Made by a program: the position numbers and the translations under genes
Assembly: GCF_037976825.1 (NCBI RefSeq)
Contig: NZ_CP150269.1
Location: 6,506,501-6,570,500 of the forward strand
From: Paenibacillus sp. FSL K6-1330
GTDB taxonomy: Bacteria > Bacillota > Bacilli > Paenibacillales > Paenibacillaceae
Direction of reading: 5' to 3'
Length of the DNA: 64,000 nt
Shown: piece by piece, positions 9,149 through 18,629 of the stretch
Position numbering within the stretch: the first letter of the stretch is position 1
Layout: the number at the start of each line of letters is the position of its first letter
The notes under the pieces: model-generated
What the model was told of the DNA's origin: nothing
Databases searched by the model: none
What the model saw: only the letters and a program-made list of their open reading frames with translations

Positions 9149-11338
9149 TCACACTCGTTTGAACCTCCAGATAAAGCTCTGGAAATCCCCATGCATCGCG
9201 GGAATGGCCAATCCGGCGTTCATCAGTCGGTCTCCGCCATAGATGTTCCCGTCTTCTTCGCACCGATAATCTCCATCCCCATCCAGCCCGGCCGTACGCA
9301 GCCAAACAATCGGCTCATTCGCCTCGCTTAAGATGCGGAAGTAATACAGCACCGCTTCCGAGCGGTCCTCGGAGACGATGGTCCAGGCAGCTTCGTTCCC
9401 TTCGAACGGATTCCGAAGGCGGTAGAAATCCCCGAACTGTACCAGATGCCGAATCTCTTTATACTGTTTTACCTGCTCGCGGACCTCTTCCTTCTCCTGC
9501 TCACTGAAGGCTGTCAGGTCCAGCTCATATCCGAAATTGCCCGACATCGCCGCATGACCTCTCGTACGCAGCGAAGTATGCCGGTGCACCTGATGATTCG
9601 GAACGGCGGACACATGGGCTCCCATGGAGCTAAGAGGATACACAAGGCTCGTTCCGTATTGAATCTTCAATCGACTGACGGCATCAGAGTTATCGCTTGT
9701 CCACGTCTGGGGCATGTAATACAGCATCCCCGGATCATAGCGTCCGCCACCGCCGGAGCAGCTCTCAAACAAAATATGCGGGAACTCCGTCGTCAGCTGC
9801 TCCATCACCCGATACAATCCCAGCATATAACGATGGGCTGTTTCCCGCTGGCGTTCAGGCGGCAGCGCGGCCGACCCGATCTCCGTCATGTTCCGGTTCA
9901 TGTCCCATTTCACATAGGTGATCGGCGCACTTTGCAGGATGCTCCGAACCATATCGGCCACCGCATCGCCTACTTCCTGGCGGGAGAAGTCCAGGATCAG
10001 CTGCTGTCTGCCTTCCGTTCGCCGGCGTCCTTCCACATGCAGGCACCAGTCCGGATGCTGACGGTACAGATCGCTATCCGGCGAAATCATCTCGGGCTCA
10101 AACCATAAGCCAAACTGCATATCGAGATCGCGAACCCGCTTCACGAGATCCTCAAGGCCTTCCGGCAGCTTGTTCTTGTCAACGACCCAATCTCCGAGGG
10201 AAGTCGTATCGTCATTTCGCTTGCCGAACCATCCGTCATCCAGCACAAACAACTCGATGCCGAGATCCCGTCCGACGCTGGCGATTTGTTCGATTTTATC
10301 CGCATTAAAGTTAAAGTAGGTCGCTTCCCAGTTGTTAACCAGCACTGGGCGCGTAGCATCCCGGAATTTCCCCCGGCTCAGCCTTGAACGGTACATCTTA
10401 TGATAGCGTCTGGACATGCCGCCCAAGCCTTCCGCCGAAAAAACCATCACCGCTTCCGGCGTCTGGAACGATTGTCCCGGCTCCAGCAGCCAGGAAAAAT
10501 CAAACGGATTCAATCCCATCGTAACCCGGGCGGTTTCGTAATGATCCACCTCAACCTGTGCAGAGAAGCTGCCGCTGTATACAAGGCTGAAGCCGTACAC
10601 CTCACCGTGCTCTTCGCCAGCGCCTTCGGACAGCAGCGCAAGAAACGGATTGTGGTTGTGGCTGCTTGAACCCCTCCGGCTCTCAATCCCCTGCATGCCG
10701 GGGGATAATCTTCTGCGCTGCACATGGCGCTCTCTCGCCCATGCTCCATGGAGATGCAGAAGGTCATAACAGCTATGATTCATATCCACGCTGGCGCTCA
10801 TAGCCCGCAGCAGGGTGATGTTCTCCTTGCTGTCATTACGGAAGGACACGGAACGCGTAATGGCATCGAACGCATTCATGACCGTATAAGACAAATAAAT
10901 CGTCAATCCGCTTACCCGATCCAGCAGTTCCAGCTCCAGCGTATCCGCCTCAGCATCCTGTTCCGCGTATACGGCAGGCAAGCCTTCCAGCTTCGGTTTG
11001 CCGCTGTAGATCCGGTGACGGACATATTCCGCTTCGGTGACCGTGGTCCCGTTAGCCAGCTGTACCTGGTACGCAGGCTGCCGGAAATCGCCGCTGCCGT
11101 AGCCCGGGTATTCCTGTGGCAAACTGTCCAGGGAAAAGGATGCATCCTCGCGAAACGGCGACGGTGAAAAGGATGCTCTGCCCCTCCGTTCCAGCAACCC
11201 GCCGATGCGGTGATCGCGAATCCGCCGCCCCCAATAGGCGTGCGCCGGATAGACGCCCCGCACAAGCTCAATCACATAACTTGACCGCTCGCTCTGGAGA
11301 TGGAATATCCCCAGATCTTCATGAAAATGTATACTCAC
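9149..11338 (-). CDS. Alpha-galactosidase, glycoside hydrolase family 36
   Basis: The 729-residue protein matches the full length of bacterial GH36 enzymes such as AgaA of Geobacillus stearothermophilus. The nucleophile is Asp479 in YVKWDMNRN and the acid/base is Asp549 in QTWTSDNSD. The glycine-rich SCSGGGGRYDPGML loop lies between them. An N-terminal beta-supersandwich domain precedes the catalytic barrel. Translation starts at a GTG after AGGGGGC. There is no signal peptide, so it acts in the cytoplasm on imported alpha-1,6-galactosides (melibiose, raffinose-type or galactomannan oligosaccharides). It is the last gene of the galactoside cluster, 50 bases after the GH42 gene. Confidence 0.95.
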   Translation of the reverse strand: MSIHFHEDLGIFHLQSERSSYVIELVRGVYPAHAYWGRRIRDHRIGGLLERRGRASFSPSPFREDASFSLDSLPQEYPGYGSGDFRQPAYQVQLANGTTVTEAEYVRHRIYSGKPKLEGLPAVYAEQDAEADTLELELLDRVSGLTIYLSYTVMNAFDAITRSVSFRNDSKENITLLRAMSASVDMNHSCYDLLHLHGAWARERHVQRRRLSPGMQGIESRRGSSSHNHNPFLALLSEGAGEEHGEVYGFSLVYSGSFSAQVEVDHYETARVTMGLNPFDFSWLLEPGQSFQTPEAVMVFSAEGLGGMSRRYHKMYRSRLSRGKFRDATRPVLVNNWEATYFNFNADKIEQIASVGRDLGIELFVLDDGWFGKRNDDTTSLGDWVVDKNKLPEGLEDLVKRVRDLDMQFGLWFEPEMISPDSDLYRQHPDWCLHVEGRRRTEGRQQLILDFSRQEVGDAVADMVRSILQSAPITYVKWDMNRNMTEIGSAALPPERQRETAHRYMLGLYRVMEQLTTEFPHILFESCSGGGGRYDPGMLYYMPQTWTSDNSDAVSRLKIQYGTSLVYPLSSMGAHVSAVPNHQVHRHTSLRTRGHAAMSGNFGYELDLTAFSEQEKEEVREQVKQYKEIRHLVQFGDFYRLRNPFEGNEAAWTIVSEDRSEAVLYYFRILSEANEPIVWLRTAGLDGDGDYRCEEDGNIYGGDRLMNAGLAIPAMHGDFQSFIWRFKRV

Positions 11339-11388
11339 TGCTTTTTGCCCCCTAACCCAAGGTCCGAGTTAAATCTCCATGTTCCGTT

Positions 11389-13431
11389 TTAAGACCCTAC
11401 GGCGGTCGTCCGTTCCAGAATCATGACGTCCCTTCCCGGAATCGTGACATGGCCTGAAATCTGCCGGCTACCCAGGAGATCGAATTGATTGGCAGAACCT
11501 GCATCAAACGTCATCTCTTCGGCATTGTGGTTCATAATGAACAAGTAGGAGTTCCCATCCTTCACCCGTTCCACCACCTCTACCCCGGCAGGTGTATTCA
11601 GCAGCGGCTTCACACCCTGTTCTTCGCACAGATTAGCAAGAAATGCCTGCAGGAACTGCGAATCCGGACTGCTCGCCACATAATAGGCCTGCCCTTCGCC
11701 AAACGCATTCTTCGTTAGAACAGGAGTGCCTTTATAGAAGTCGGATCCGTACTCAGCCAGAATCTCTGCCGTCTCCGCATGGATGACGTCACACAAAATT
11801 CCACATGGATAACTTCCACGCAGTGATCCCCAATCCTGCTTCATATGGATCTGATTTTGCTGCCCGGGAAGCAGGGCATCGATCTCCTCGGCCCAGATGC
11901 CAGTCACCTTGCGCAGTTCGCCGGGATGACCTCCCAGGGTCACCAGATCATGCTCATTGACGATGCCGCTGAAGAAGGTCGTCACAAAGGTTCCGCCCCG
12001 GGATACAAACTGCTCCACGCGCTGGGCAACGCCCGGCTTCACCATATACATCACGGGGGCAATCACCACATCGTACTTGCTCAGGTCCTCCTCGAAGCTG
12101 ATGATATCGGTCTGGATATTCAGCTGATACAGTGCATCATAATACTTATGAACCTCATCCACGTAGTTCAGGGCTTTGGAAGGTCCGCTTGACAGCTCCA
12201 GCGCCCAACGATTTTCCCAATCATACATAATCGCTACTTTGGCGTCCGATCGGGAGTCTAGCAGCTTATCTCCGAGCTGCTGCAGCTCGTGCCCCAGCTC
12301 CGCGCATTCCCGGAAGACCCGGGTATGCTCATGTCCCACATGCTCAATCAATGCACCGTGGAACTTCTCGCATGCCCCCACGGAACGGCGGAGCTGGAAG
12401 AACATGATTGTATCTGCCCCATGGGCTACGGCCTGGTAACTCCACAATCTCATCACGCCGGGCCGTTTGGCGGAATTGTATGGCGACCAGTTTTGAACGC
12501 TCGGCGTCTGCTCCATCAGCATGAACGGCTGTCCACTTTTCAGTCCGCGCATCAGATTATGCGCCATCGCTGTAAAGCTTACCGGCGTATCAATCGCAGG
12601 ATAGTTGTCCCAGGATACCACATCCATGTGCTTCGCCCACTCGAAGTAATCCAGCTCCGGATAAAATCCCATCAGATTGGTGGTGACCGGAATGTGCGGC
12701 GTAACCTTCTTCAGTTCTTCCTTCTCCAACCGATAACATGCCAGCAGGCTGTCAGATTGGAAACGGCGATAGTCCAGTGATATCCCTTGGAAGAAGGTCC
12801 GGTTTCCGCCGAATTCTTCACTGAGCGCGTTCGGTACCACAATCTCGTCCCATTCGTAAAAGGTATGACCCCAGAAGCCGGTATTCCATGCGGCATTCAA
12901 CTTATCGAGCGTCCCGTAACGCTCTTTCAGCCAGACGCGGAACTGCTGCTCGCAGTTGTCGCAATAACAATACCCGCCGTACTCATTCGAGACGTGCCAG
13001 ATGACCAGTGCCGGATGATCCTTGTAACGCTCAGCCAGCTTACGCGCCATCAGCATCGAATATTTGCGATACGTCGGACTGTTCGGACATGAATTATGAC
13101 GACCGCCGAATTTGCGTTTGCGTCCATCGTAGTCAACGCGCAGGATGTCCGGGTATTTCTTGGCCATCCAAGCCGGATGCGCCCCCGTGCTGGTTGCCAA
13201 GCAGACATGAACCTGCTCCTCGGCCAGCCGATCCATCATTTCATCAAGCCACGTGAAATCATAGCTGTTCTCATCACGCTGCGTTCTGGCCCAGGAAAAT
13301 ACATTGAGGGTCGCCACATCAACACCGGCCAGTTCAAACATCCGCAGGTCCTCTTCCATCGTTGCCTTATCCCATTGCTCGGGATTATAGTCCCCGCCAT
13401 ACCATATCTTAGGGAAATGTTGATTAATCAT
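11389..13431 (-). CDS. Beta-galactosidase, glycoside hydrolase family 42 (copy 1)
   Basis: The 680-residue protein has the GH42 fold. The acid/base is Glu150 in WHVSNEYGGY and the nucleophile is Glu307 in LMEQTPS. The four zinc ligands Cys115, Cys155, Cys157 and Cys160 (HNSC and CYCDNC) are intact. A trimerisation domain and a small C-terminal beta domain follow. There is no signal peptide, so short beta-galactosides would be cleaved after import. AAGGAGG precedes the ATG. It lies downstream of the binding-protein gene, from which it is separated by a hairpin. It is a close paralogue of the enzyme at 20485-22518. Confidence 0.95.
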   Translation of the reverse strand: MINQHFPKIWYGGDYNPEQWDKATMEEDLRMFELAGVDVATLNVFSWARTQRDENSYDFTWLDEMMDRLAEEQVHVCLATSTGAHPAWMAKKYPDILRVDYDGRKRKFGGRHNSCPNSPTYRKYSMLMARKLAERYKDHPALVIWHVSNEYGGYCYCDNCEQQFRVWLKERYGTLDKLNAAWNTGFWGHTFYEWDEIVVPNALSEEFGGNRTFFQGISLDYRRFQSDSLLACYRLEKEELKKVTPHIPVTTNLMGFYPELDYFEWAKHMDVVSWDNYPAIDTPVSFTAMAHNLMRGLKSGQPFMLMEQTPSVQNWSPYNSAKRPGVMRLWSYQAVAHGADTIMFFQLRRSVGACEKFHGALIEHVGHEHTRVFRECAELGHELQQLGDKLLDSRSDAKVAIMYDWENRWALELSSGPSKALNYVDEVHKYYDALYQLNIQTDIISFEEDLSKYDVVIAPVMYMVKPGVAQRVEQFVSRGGTFVTTFFSGIVNEHDLVTLGGHPGELRKVTGIWAEEIDALLPGQQNQIHMKQDWGSLRGSYPCGILCDVIHAETAEILAEYGSDFYKGTPVLTKNAFGEGQAYYVASSPDSQFLQAFLANLCEEQGVKPLLNTPAGVEVVERVKDGNSYLFIMNHNAEEMTFDAGSANQFDLLGSRQISGHVTIPGRDVMILERTTAVGS

Positions 13432-13502
13432 TGAAATGCCTCCTTCATCGTTCTTTAGCTAAGAAAACCGTATCTATCGACGTACTTTGAATCTTAAAGA
13501 AA

Positions 13503-13545
13503 AGAGGCACCATCCCATGTCATGTTGGACAGGAATCATACCTCT
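13503..13545 (-). terminator. Intercistronic hairpin between binding protein and GH42 gene
   Basis: On the minus strand AGAGGTATGATTCC pairs with GGGATGGTGCCTCT (one mismatch, some G-T pairs), and a TTTTCTTT tract follows. It lies after the solute-binding protein gene and before the beta-galactosidase. Partial termination here would keep binding-protein mRNA more abundant than enzyme mRNA. Confidence 0.65.
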
Positions 13546-13583
13546 TATGAACGATTAGCTAACTTTGATTAGAGCATTGCTCC

Positions 13584-14870
13584 TTACTTTTTCAGACTAT
13601 CCCAGGATGTCTGCATATCCTCAAGCATCTTGTTCGCATCGGATTTGCCTGCGAAGAAGGCCTGCATCGCGCCGGAGAATTCCTGGGCTACACCGTCAGG
13701 GAACTTCGCGGATTGTCTTGGCAGTACTTTGCCAGCTTGCACGTACTCCCACACGGCTGAACCCAGATCGCCCATGTCCTCAGGTGTTGCTTCGATTGTC
13801 TTCAAGGCCGGGATGAATTTGAATTTTTTGACGATGTACTCTTTACCGATATCGGATGTGACAAACCAGTTAAGGAAGATCTTCGCTTCTTCCTTCGATG
13901 CGGAATCCTTGTTGATGACCAGGTTCGCAGGTACCCCTACGTTCAGCTTGTCATTTAGCTCCGCATTGTCGCCAAGCGGCATCGGCAGGTAGCCAAGATT
14001 CAGGTCCGGATTGATGGCATCAATCTCGGTTTGGGCCCAGTTGCCGTTCTGCATCATGGCTGTTTTCCCCGTAGCCAGCAGGGAAATGGCCGTATTGTAA
14101 TCGGTGGTCAGCGGATTTTTGTTCCCGTGATCCAATGTCAGCTGCATCAGTTTGGCCCACTCTTCGAACTTCGCATTGCCCGCAAATTTTTGCGTGCCGT
14201 CGTTCAAGCCCTGGATAAAAGCATTCGGATCATCCTGCTGGGCAAACGCCGGGTTAATACCTTGGTTACCGATCAGCCACCATTCCTGGTAAGCGTTCGC
14301 AAAAGGAGTTATGCCTGCCGCTTCCAGCTTCTTCGCAGCATCTTCCAGTTGGGCATAGGTTTTAGGAAGCTCGGTAATGCCCGCCTGCTCAAACAAATCT
14401 TTATTGTAGATGTACCCCCAGCCTTCAAGGTTCATCGGCATGCCGTATACTTTACCGTCTTTGGTCATCGGCTCTTTTGCCATGTCCACCAGATCGTTCA
14501 CCCAAGGCTGATCGGACAGATCCTCCAGGCGGTCAATCCACATCTCCATCTCGGCGTCGCCGCCATTGGAGAAAATATCAGGCGCATCGTTGGATGCGAA
14601 TTTCGTTTTCAGTGCAGCACCGTAGTCAGCACCGCCGCCTACTGTTTGAATATCAAGCTTGATGTTCGGATATTCCTTCTCGAATTCAACCTTGAGTTCA
14701 TTCAGGCCGTCCACGATCTCGGTTTTGAATTGGAAAATCTTAACCGTCTTAACTTCGCCGGAAGCTCCATCCGAGCTTCCGCCCTGACCTTCCTCCGACT
14801 TGCCGCCGCAAGCCGCAAGCAGCAGCGAAAAAGCCAGCAGCATCACGAGAGATAATTTCATTTTGTTCAT
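13584..14870 (-). CDS. Sugar ABC transporter substrate-binding lipoprotein
   Basis: The 428-residue protein begins with a lipoprotein signal peptide whose lipobox LLLAAC places the lipidated cysteine at residue 21. A Ser/Gly/Glu-rich tether follows. The mature part is a family-1 extracellular solute-binding protein (MalE/UgpB-like), anchored on the outside of the membrane. It captures sugars for the two permeases encoded upstream. Neighbouring alpha- and beta-galactosidases point to galactosyl-oligosaccharides as ligand. It is third in the minus-strand operon. Confidence 0.95.
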   Translation of the reverse strand: MNKMKLSLVMLLAFSLLLAACGGKSEEGQGGSSDGASGEVKTVKIFQFKTEIVDGLNELKVEFEKEYPNIKLDIQTVGGGADYGAALKTKFASNDAPDIFSNGGDAEMEMWIDRLEDLSDQPWVNDLVDMAKEPMTKDGKVYGMPMNLEGWGYIYNKDLFEQAGITELPKTYAQLEDAAKKLEAAGITPFANAYQEWWLIGNQGINPAFAQQDDPNAFIQGLNDGTQKFAGNAKFEEWAKLMQLTLDHGNKNPLTTDYNTAISLLATGKTAMMQNGNWAQTEIDAINPDLNLGYLPMPLGDNAELNDKLNVGVPANLVINKDSASKEEAKIFLNWFVTSDIGKEYIVKKFKFIPALKTIEATPEDMGDLGSAVWEYVQAGKVLPRQSAKFPDGVAQEFSGAMQAFFAGKSDANKMLEDMQTSWDSLKK

Positions 14871-14939
14871 CTTTACTACCCCCTAGTATTGTTTATATAT
14901 AAAGATGGGAAAACCGATTTGGGAGAAGCCAGGCTGCCA

Positions 14940-15779
14940 TTACCCCTTAACGGAGCCGGCAGCGACGCCTTCAACAATGTACTTCTGTAATGACAGGAAG
15001 AAGATGATAATCGGCGTGATGCCCAGCACGAGCGCTGGCAGCGCCATATCCCACTGCTTCGAATACTGCCCGAAGAAGGCAAAGGTCGCAAGCGGAATGG
15101 TCCGCAGTTCCGGACTTTGCAGGATCAAGGATGGCAGCAGGTAGTCGTTCCAGACCCACAGACAGTTCAGGATAATGACCGTCACCATCATAGGTTTCAG
15201 CATAGGCAAAACGATACGGCCAAATACTCTGAACGGAGAAGCTCCGTCGACCGTGGCGGCCTCCTCGATTTCAAGCGGAATACCTTTCACGAAACCGTGG
15301 AATAGGAAGACCGACAACGGGATACCGAGTCCCAGATAACTGAGAATCAAACCCACGATACTGTTGTTAACACCCAGGAAGTTAATGACCTGCAGCAAGG
15401 GAATCATTATGGATTGGAACGGAATGACCATGGCCGATACGAACAGCATGAACACGATTTGATTGAATCTCGTATTGGACCGAACCATTCGGTAAGCCGC
15501 CATCGCACTCAACAGGGCGATGATCAGGTTGCTGATGACCGTAATGATGACGGAATTCACGAACGCTTCCGGGAAGCGGGTCATTTCCCAAGCCTTGCTG
15601 TAGTTGTCAAAGTGAAAGGCGGTTGGCCAGTTGGCCGCGTCGACCATAATATCGCCCAGCGATTTGACCGAGTTCACCAGCAGGAAGTAAAAGGGCGCCA
15701 GGAAAATCAGCGCAATAATGACCATCACAATCTGAAGTACAATCGTGGAAGCCGACATAGGAGGTTTCTTCGATCTCAT
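14940..15779 (-). CDS. Sugar ABC transporter permease, MalG type
   Basis: The 279-residue protein has six membrane segments and the EAA loop EEAATVDGASPFRVFGRIVLP, which docks the ATPase; the C-terminal GAVKG-like end (GSVKG) is typical of the MalG branch. Its ATG directly follows the stop codon of the other permease gene with no bases between, so the two are made together. No ATPase gene is in this cluster. Confidence 0.95.
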   Translation of the reverse strand: MRSKKPPMSASTIVLQIVMVIIALIFLAPFYFLLVNSVKSLGDIMVDAANWPTAFHFDNYSKAWEMTRFPEAFVNSVIITVISNLIIALLSAMAAYRMVRSNTRFNQIVFMLFVSAMVIPFQSIMIPLLQVINFLGVNNSIVGLILSYLGLGIPLSVFLFHGFVKGIPLEIEEAATVDGASPFRVFGRIVLPMLKPMMVTVIILNCLWVWNDYLLPSLILQSPELRTIPLATFAFFGQYSKQWDMALPALVLGITPIIIFFLSLQKYIVEGVAAGSVKG

Positions 15780-16661
15780 TTAAGCTTCAACCTCCTTCTG
15801 CTTCGTTAATCGAACTTGAATGAGCGTGATGACGGCAACAACCAGGAAGAAGATCAGGGACTTGGCTGTTCCGAGTCCATACCGGTTGTTCAGGAATGCC
15901 TCATTGTACACGTTCATAGCCAGCGACTCCGTGGAGCGGTATGGTCCGCCCTTCGTGAGCGACAGGTTCAGGTCGAACATTTTGAAGGACCAGGATATCG
16001 CCAAGAATAAACATACGGTGACCGCCGGCATGATGAGCGGAACGATGATGCTCTTGAGCACTTGAAACCGGTTCGCTCCATCAATCTCGGCAGCTTCCAT
16101 GACTTCCTTGGACACATTCGTAATGGACGCGATGTAGATGACCATCAGATAGCCTGACGATTGCCATACAAAGACCATGACGATGCCCCAGAAGCCAGTT
16201 ACTTCGTCTCCCAGCCATGGAAGATTAAAGAACGGAATCCCCGTTGCCTCGCCAACGGTGGCAAAGCCCTTTATGAAGATAAACTGCCAGATGAAGCCGA
16301 GCAGCAATCCACCGATCACGTTTGGCATGAAGAAGATCGTCCGCAGCCAGTTGCGCGCCCTAATATTTTTCGTTAAGAAGTAGGCCAGGAAAAAACCGAC
16401 CAGGTTCGTTAGAACCACGCCAACGATCGTAAACTTGGTGGTAAACCAGAAGGACTGTGCGAATGCGCTGTCATTTGTGAAAATCTGTTTGAAATTGTCC
16501 AGCCCGACCCATTCAACATTCCCCGATACACCATTCCAGTTGGTAAACGAGTAATACATCCCCATTACAAATGGGATAATGATCGTCATACCGAAAAACA
16601 GCAGCGCGGGTCCGATATAAACCAACTGCTGCGTCAAGGCAGCCGTTCTCTTGCTATTCAT
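15780..16661 (-). CDS. Sugar ABC transporter permease, MalF type
   Basis: The 293-residue protein has six membrane segments and the EAA motif MEAAEIDGANRFQVLKSI near residue 190. It pairs with the MalG-type permease whose start codon abuts its stop. It is the first gene of the galactoside operon. A GGAGGGGG site precedes the ATG. The divergent sensor kinase gene begins 132 bases away, so the control region of both units lies in 16662-16793. Confidence 0.95.
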   Translation of the reverse strand: MNSKRTAALTQQLVYIGPALLFFGMTIIIPFVMGMYYSFTNWNGVSGNVEWVGLDNFKQIFTNDSAFAQSFWFTTKFTIVGVVLTNLVGFFLAYFLTKNIRARNWLRTIFFMPNVIGGLLLGFIWQFIFIKGFATVGEATGIPFFNLPWLGDEVTGFWGIVMVFVWQSSGYLMVIYIASITNVSKEVMEAAEIDGANRFQVLKSIIVPLIMPAVTVCLFLAISWSFKMFDLNLSLTKGGPYRSTESLAMNVYNEAFLNNRYGLGTAKSLIFFLVVAVITLIQVRLTKQKEVEA

Positions 16662-16793
16662 GTAAATCCCCCTCCGCTTGTCCTCTCGTTTCTCTATCCA
16701 TTTCTCTATGATTTAATTATGCTAAGATGAAGACCTTGGGACTACCACAGGATGTGAACTAAATGGTATAGAAAATTGATCGGCGGTGAATTT

Positions 16794-18629
16794 ATGAACT
16801 GGAATTGGAACAGCATTCGCACGAAATTGATTACCTTTATGATCATGGCTACCATCATTCCAACCACCATCTCCATGATCATCAGCTATGTCATGACAAC
16901 CAACTCGCTCAAGGAACGGGCCGTTGTTGAGAATATGAACCTTCTCTATCAGGGACGGTTGAATTTGGAGAGCTATTTGGAAGACATGAACCGGAATTCC
17001 CTTACGGTTTATTCGGATCCGGATTTTTTCCGCAGCCTTTATTATAGTCATGAGAACATCAATGCCAGCGGTAGGCAGTCCGCCACGCTGCAGTCCATTC
17101 ATAAAGCCATCGGCGGCGCAAGACAGGTCTATCTCTATGTCGACGGCAAAAGAGAGGCCACGTTGTTCGCCCAGGATATCGCCAGAAAAACGAGTGATGT
17201 CAACCTCTATTCCGAAATTCCCAATCTCGGTAACGATACGGTGGTTTTACAGCCGCCCCATCCCCTTCACACGTATGGCTTTCAGTTAGCTTATCCCTAT
17301 GAAGCCAATAAACAAGTATTCACCATGTACCGGGTCATTGAACGCGTCCCATCTACCGAGCGATTAGGCATTCTCGCCATCGATATGGATATGAATTTCC
17401 TGAGCCGGATCAGCGATCAGCTGTTCCAGCCCGAACATGAGCAGCTATATATTACGAATGAAGCCGGGTATATCATGTATGCCGGCCATGGCGAGATGCT
17501 GGGACAGCAAATTCAAACGGAATGGTACGACAGCATCAAGCAATCCGGCAAGAAGGAAGGCCATTTCGAATATGACAACAAAATCTATTTATATAACAAT
17601 ATCAAGACGTCGATCAGCGACTGGACAATGATCAAGGAGGTTCCTTCCTCCTATATTCTAAGCAGCGCCGACAAAGCAGCCTTCGTCAATATTTTGCTGA
17701 TCGGCGTGTCCCTGATTCTCATCATCGCCGCCACGATCTGGATTTCGGTCTACATCACGGCGCCGATCCGGGAATTGGTAGGCCTCATGAGCCAGGTCAA
17801 AAGCGGACGAATGACCGTGGATATCTCCTCCAGCCGCAAAGACGAAATCGGAACTCTCCACCGCAGGTTCGGGAGCATGATGGATACGATCAACAATCTC
17901 ATCTTGCAGGAATACAAGCTGAAGCTGGCGAACCGGACCAACCAGCTCCGCGCGCTGCAAGCGCAGGTAAACCCGCATTTTATGAACAATGCGCTGCAAA
18001 CCATCGGCACCCTTGCGCTTGAGCATGGCATGAAGAGGATCTACTCCCTGATCTCCGCTCTTGCCCGGATGATGAGATACAGCATGTACAATACGGACAA
18101 GCCGGTCACGCTAGCCACAGAGCTCGATCATATCAAGGATTACGTGGAGCTGCAGAAAGAACGATTTGAGAATCAGTTCGACTTCCGTTACGATGTGGAT
18201 GAGTCGACTTTGCAGGTGTTGATCCCGAAAATGCTGGTTCAGCCGCTGATCGAGAACTTTTTCAAGCATGGCATGAACCCCTTGGCGGAAAACAATTACA
18301 TCGCGCTGAAAAGTAAGCGCCTGTCGGCCTCCATCGTGCAGATCACGGTCGAGGATAACGGTAACGGAATGCAGGATGAGCCGTTCCAAACCCTTCAGGA
18401 GCACTTGCTTCGGATGGAAGAAATAGATCTGGAACAGCTTCAGGTTCTTTCCGAAATGGAAACGGAAGACAGCAGCGGGATCGGACTCAGCAACATCATG
18501 ACAAGGTTGAGACTGTATTATCGTGGAAAATCCAAGTTCAGCATCGAAAACAACCAGCCGCATGGCTTTCGTGTTGTACTGACTATAAATGTGGAAGGTG
18601 AAACGGATGAAGGCATTGATCGTGGATGA
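16794..18629 (+). CDS. YesM-type sensor histidine kinase
   Basis: I prefer the ATG at 16794 (after GGCGGTG), giving 611 residues. Two membrane segments (about 12-35 and 299-320) flank a sensing domain of about 260 residues outside the cell. A HAMP linker follows at about 320-372, then a His_kinase domain with the phosphorylated His395 in QVNPHFMNNAL. The usual NPHFLFN is altered here to NPHFMNN. The C-terminal HATPase domain has the N box (LIENFFKHGM) and G box (EDNGNGM, GIGLSN). It senses a carbohydrate or envelope state and signals to the next gene, with which it overlaps by 23 bases. Confidence 0.95.
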   Translation: MNWNWNSIRTKLITFMIMATIIPTTISMIISYVMTTNSLKERAVVENMNLLYQGRLNLESYLEDMNRNSLTVYSDPDFFRSLYYSHENINASGRQSATLQSIHKAIGGARQVYLYVDGKREATLFAQDIARKTSDVNLYSEIPNLGNDTVVLQPPHPLHTYGFQLAYPYEANKQVFTMYRVIERVPSTERLGILAIDMDMNFLSRISDQLFQPEHEQLYITNEAGYIMYAGHGEMLGQQIQTEWYDSIKQSGKKEGHFEYDNKIYLYNNIKTSISDWTMIKEVPSSYILSSADKAAFVNILLIGVSLILIIAATIWISVYITAPIRELVGLMSQVKSGRMTVDISSSRKDEIGTLHRRFGSMMDTINNLILQEYKLKLANRTNQLRALQAQVNPHFMNNALQTIGTLALEHGMKRIYSLISALARMMRYSMYNTDKPVTLATELDHIKDYVELQKERFENQFDFRYDVDESTLQVLIPKMLVQPLIENFFKHGMNPLAENNYIALKSKRLSASIVQITVEDNGNGMQDEPFQTLQEHLLRMEEIDLEQLQVLSEMETEDSSGIGLSNIMTRLRLYYRGKSKFSIENNQPHGFRVVLTINVEGETDEGIDRG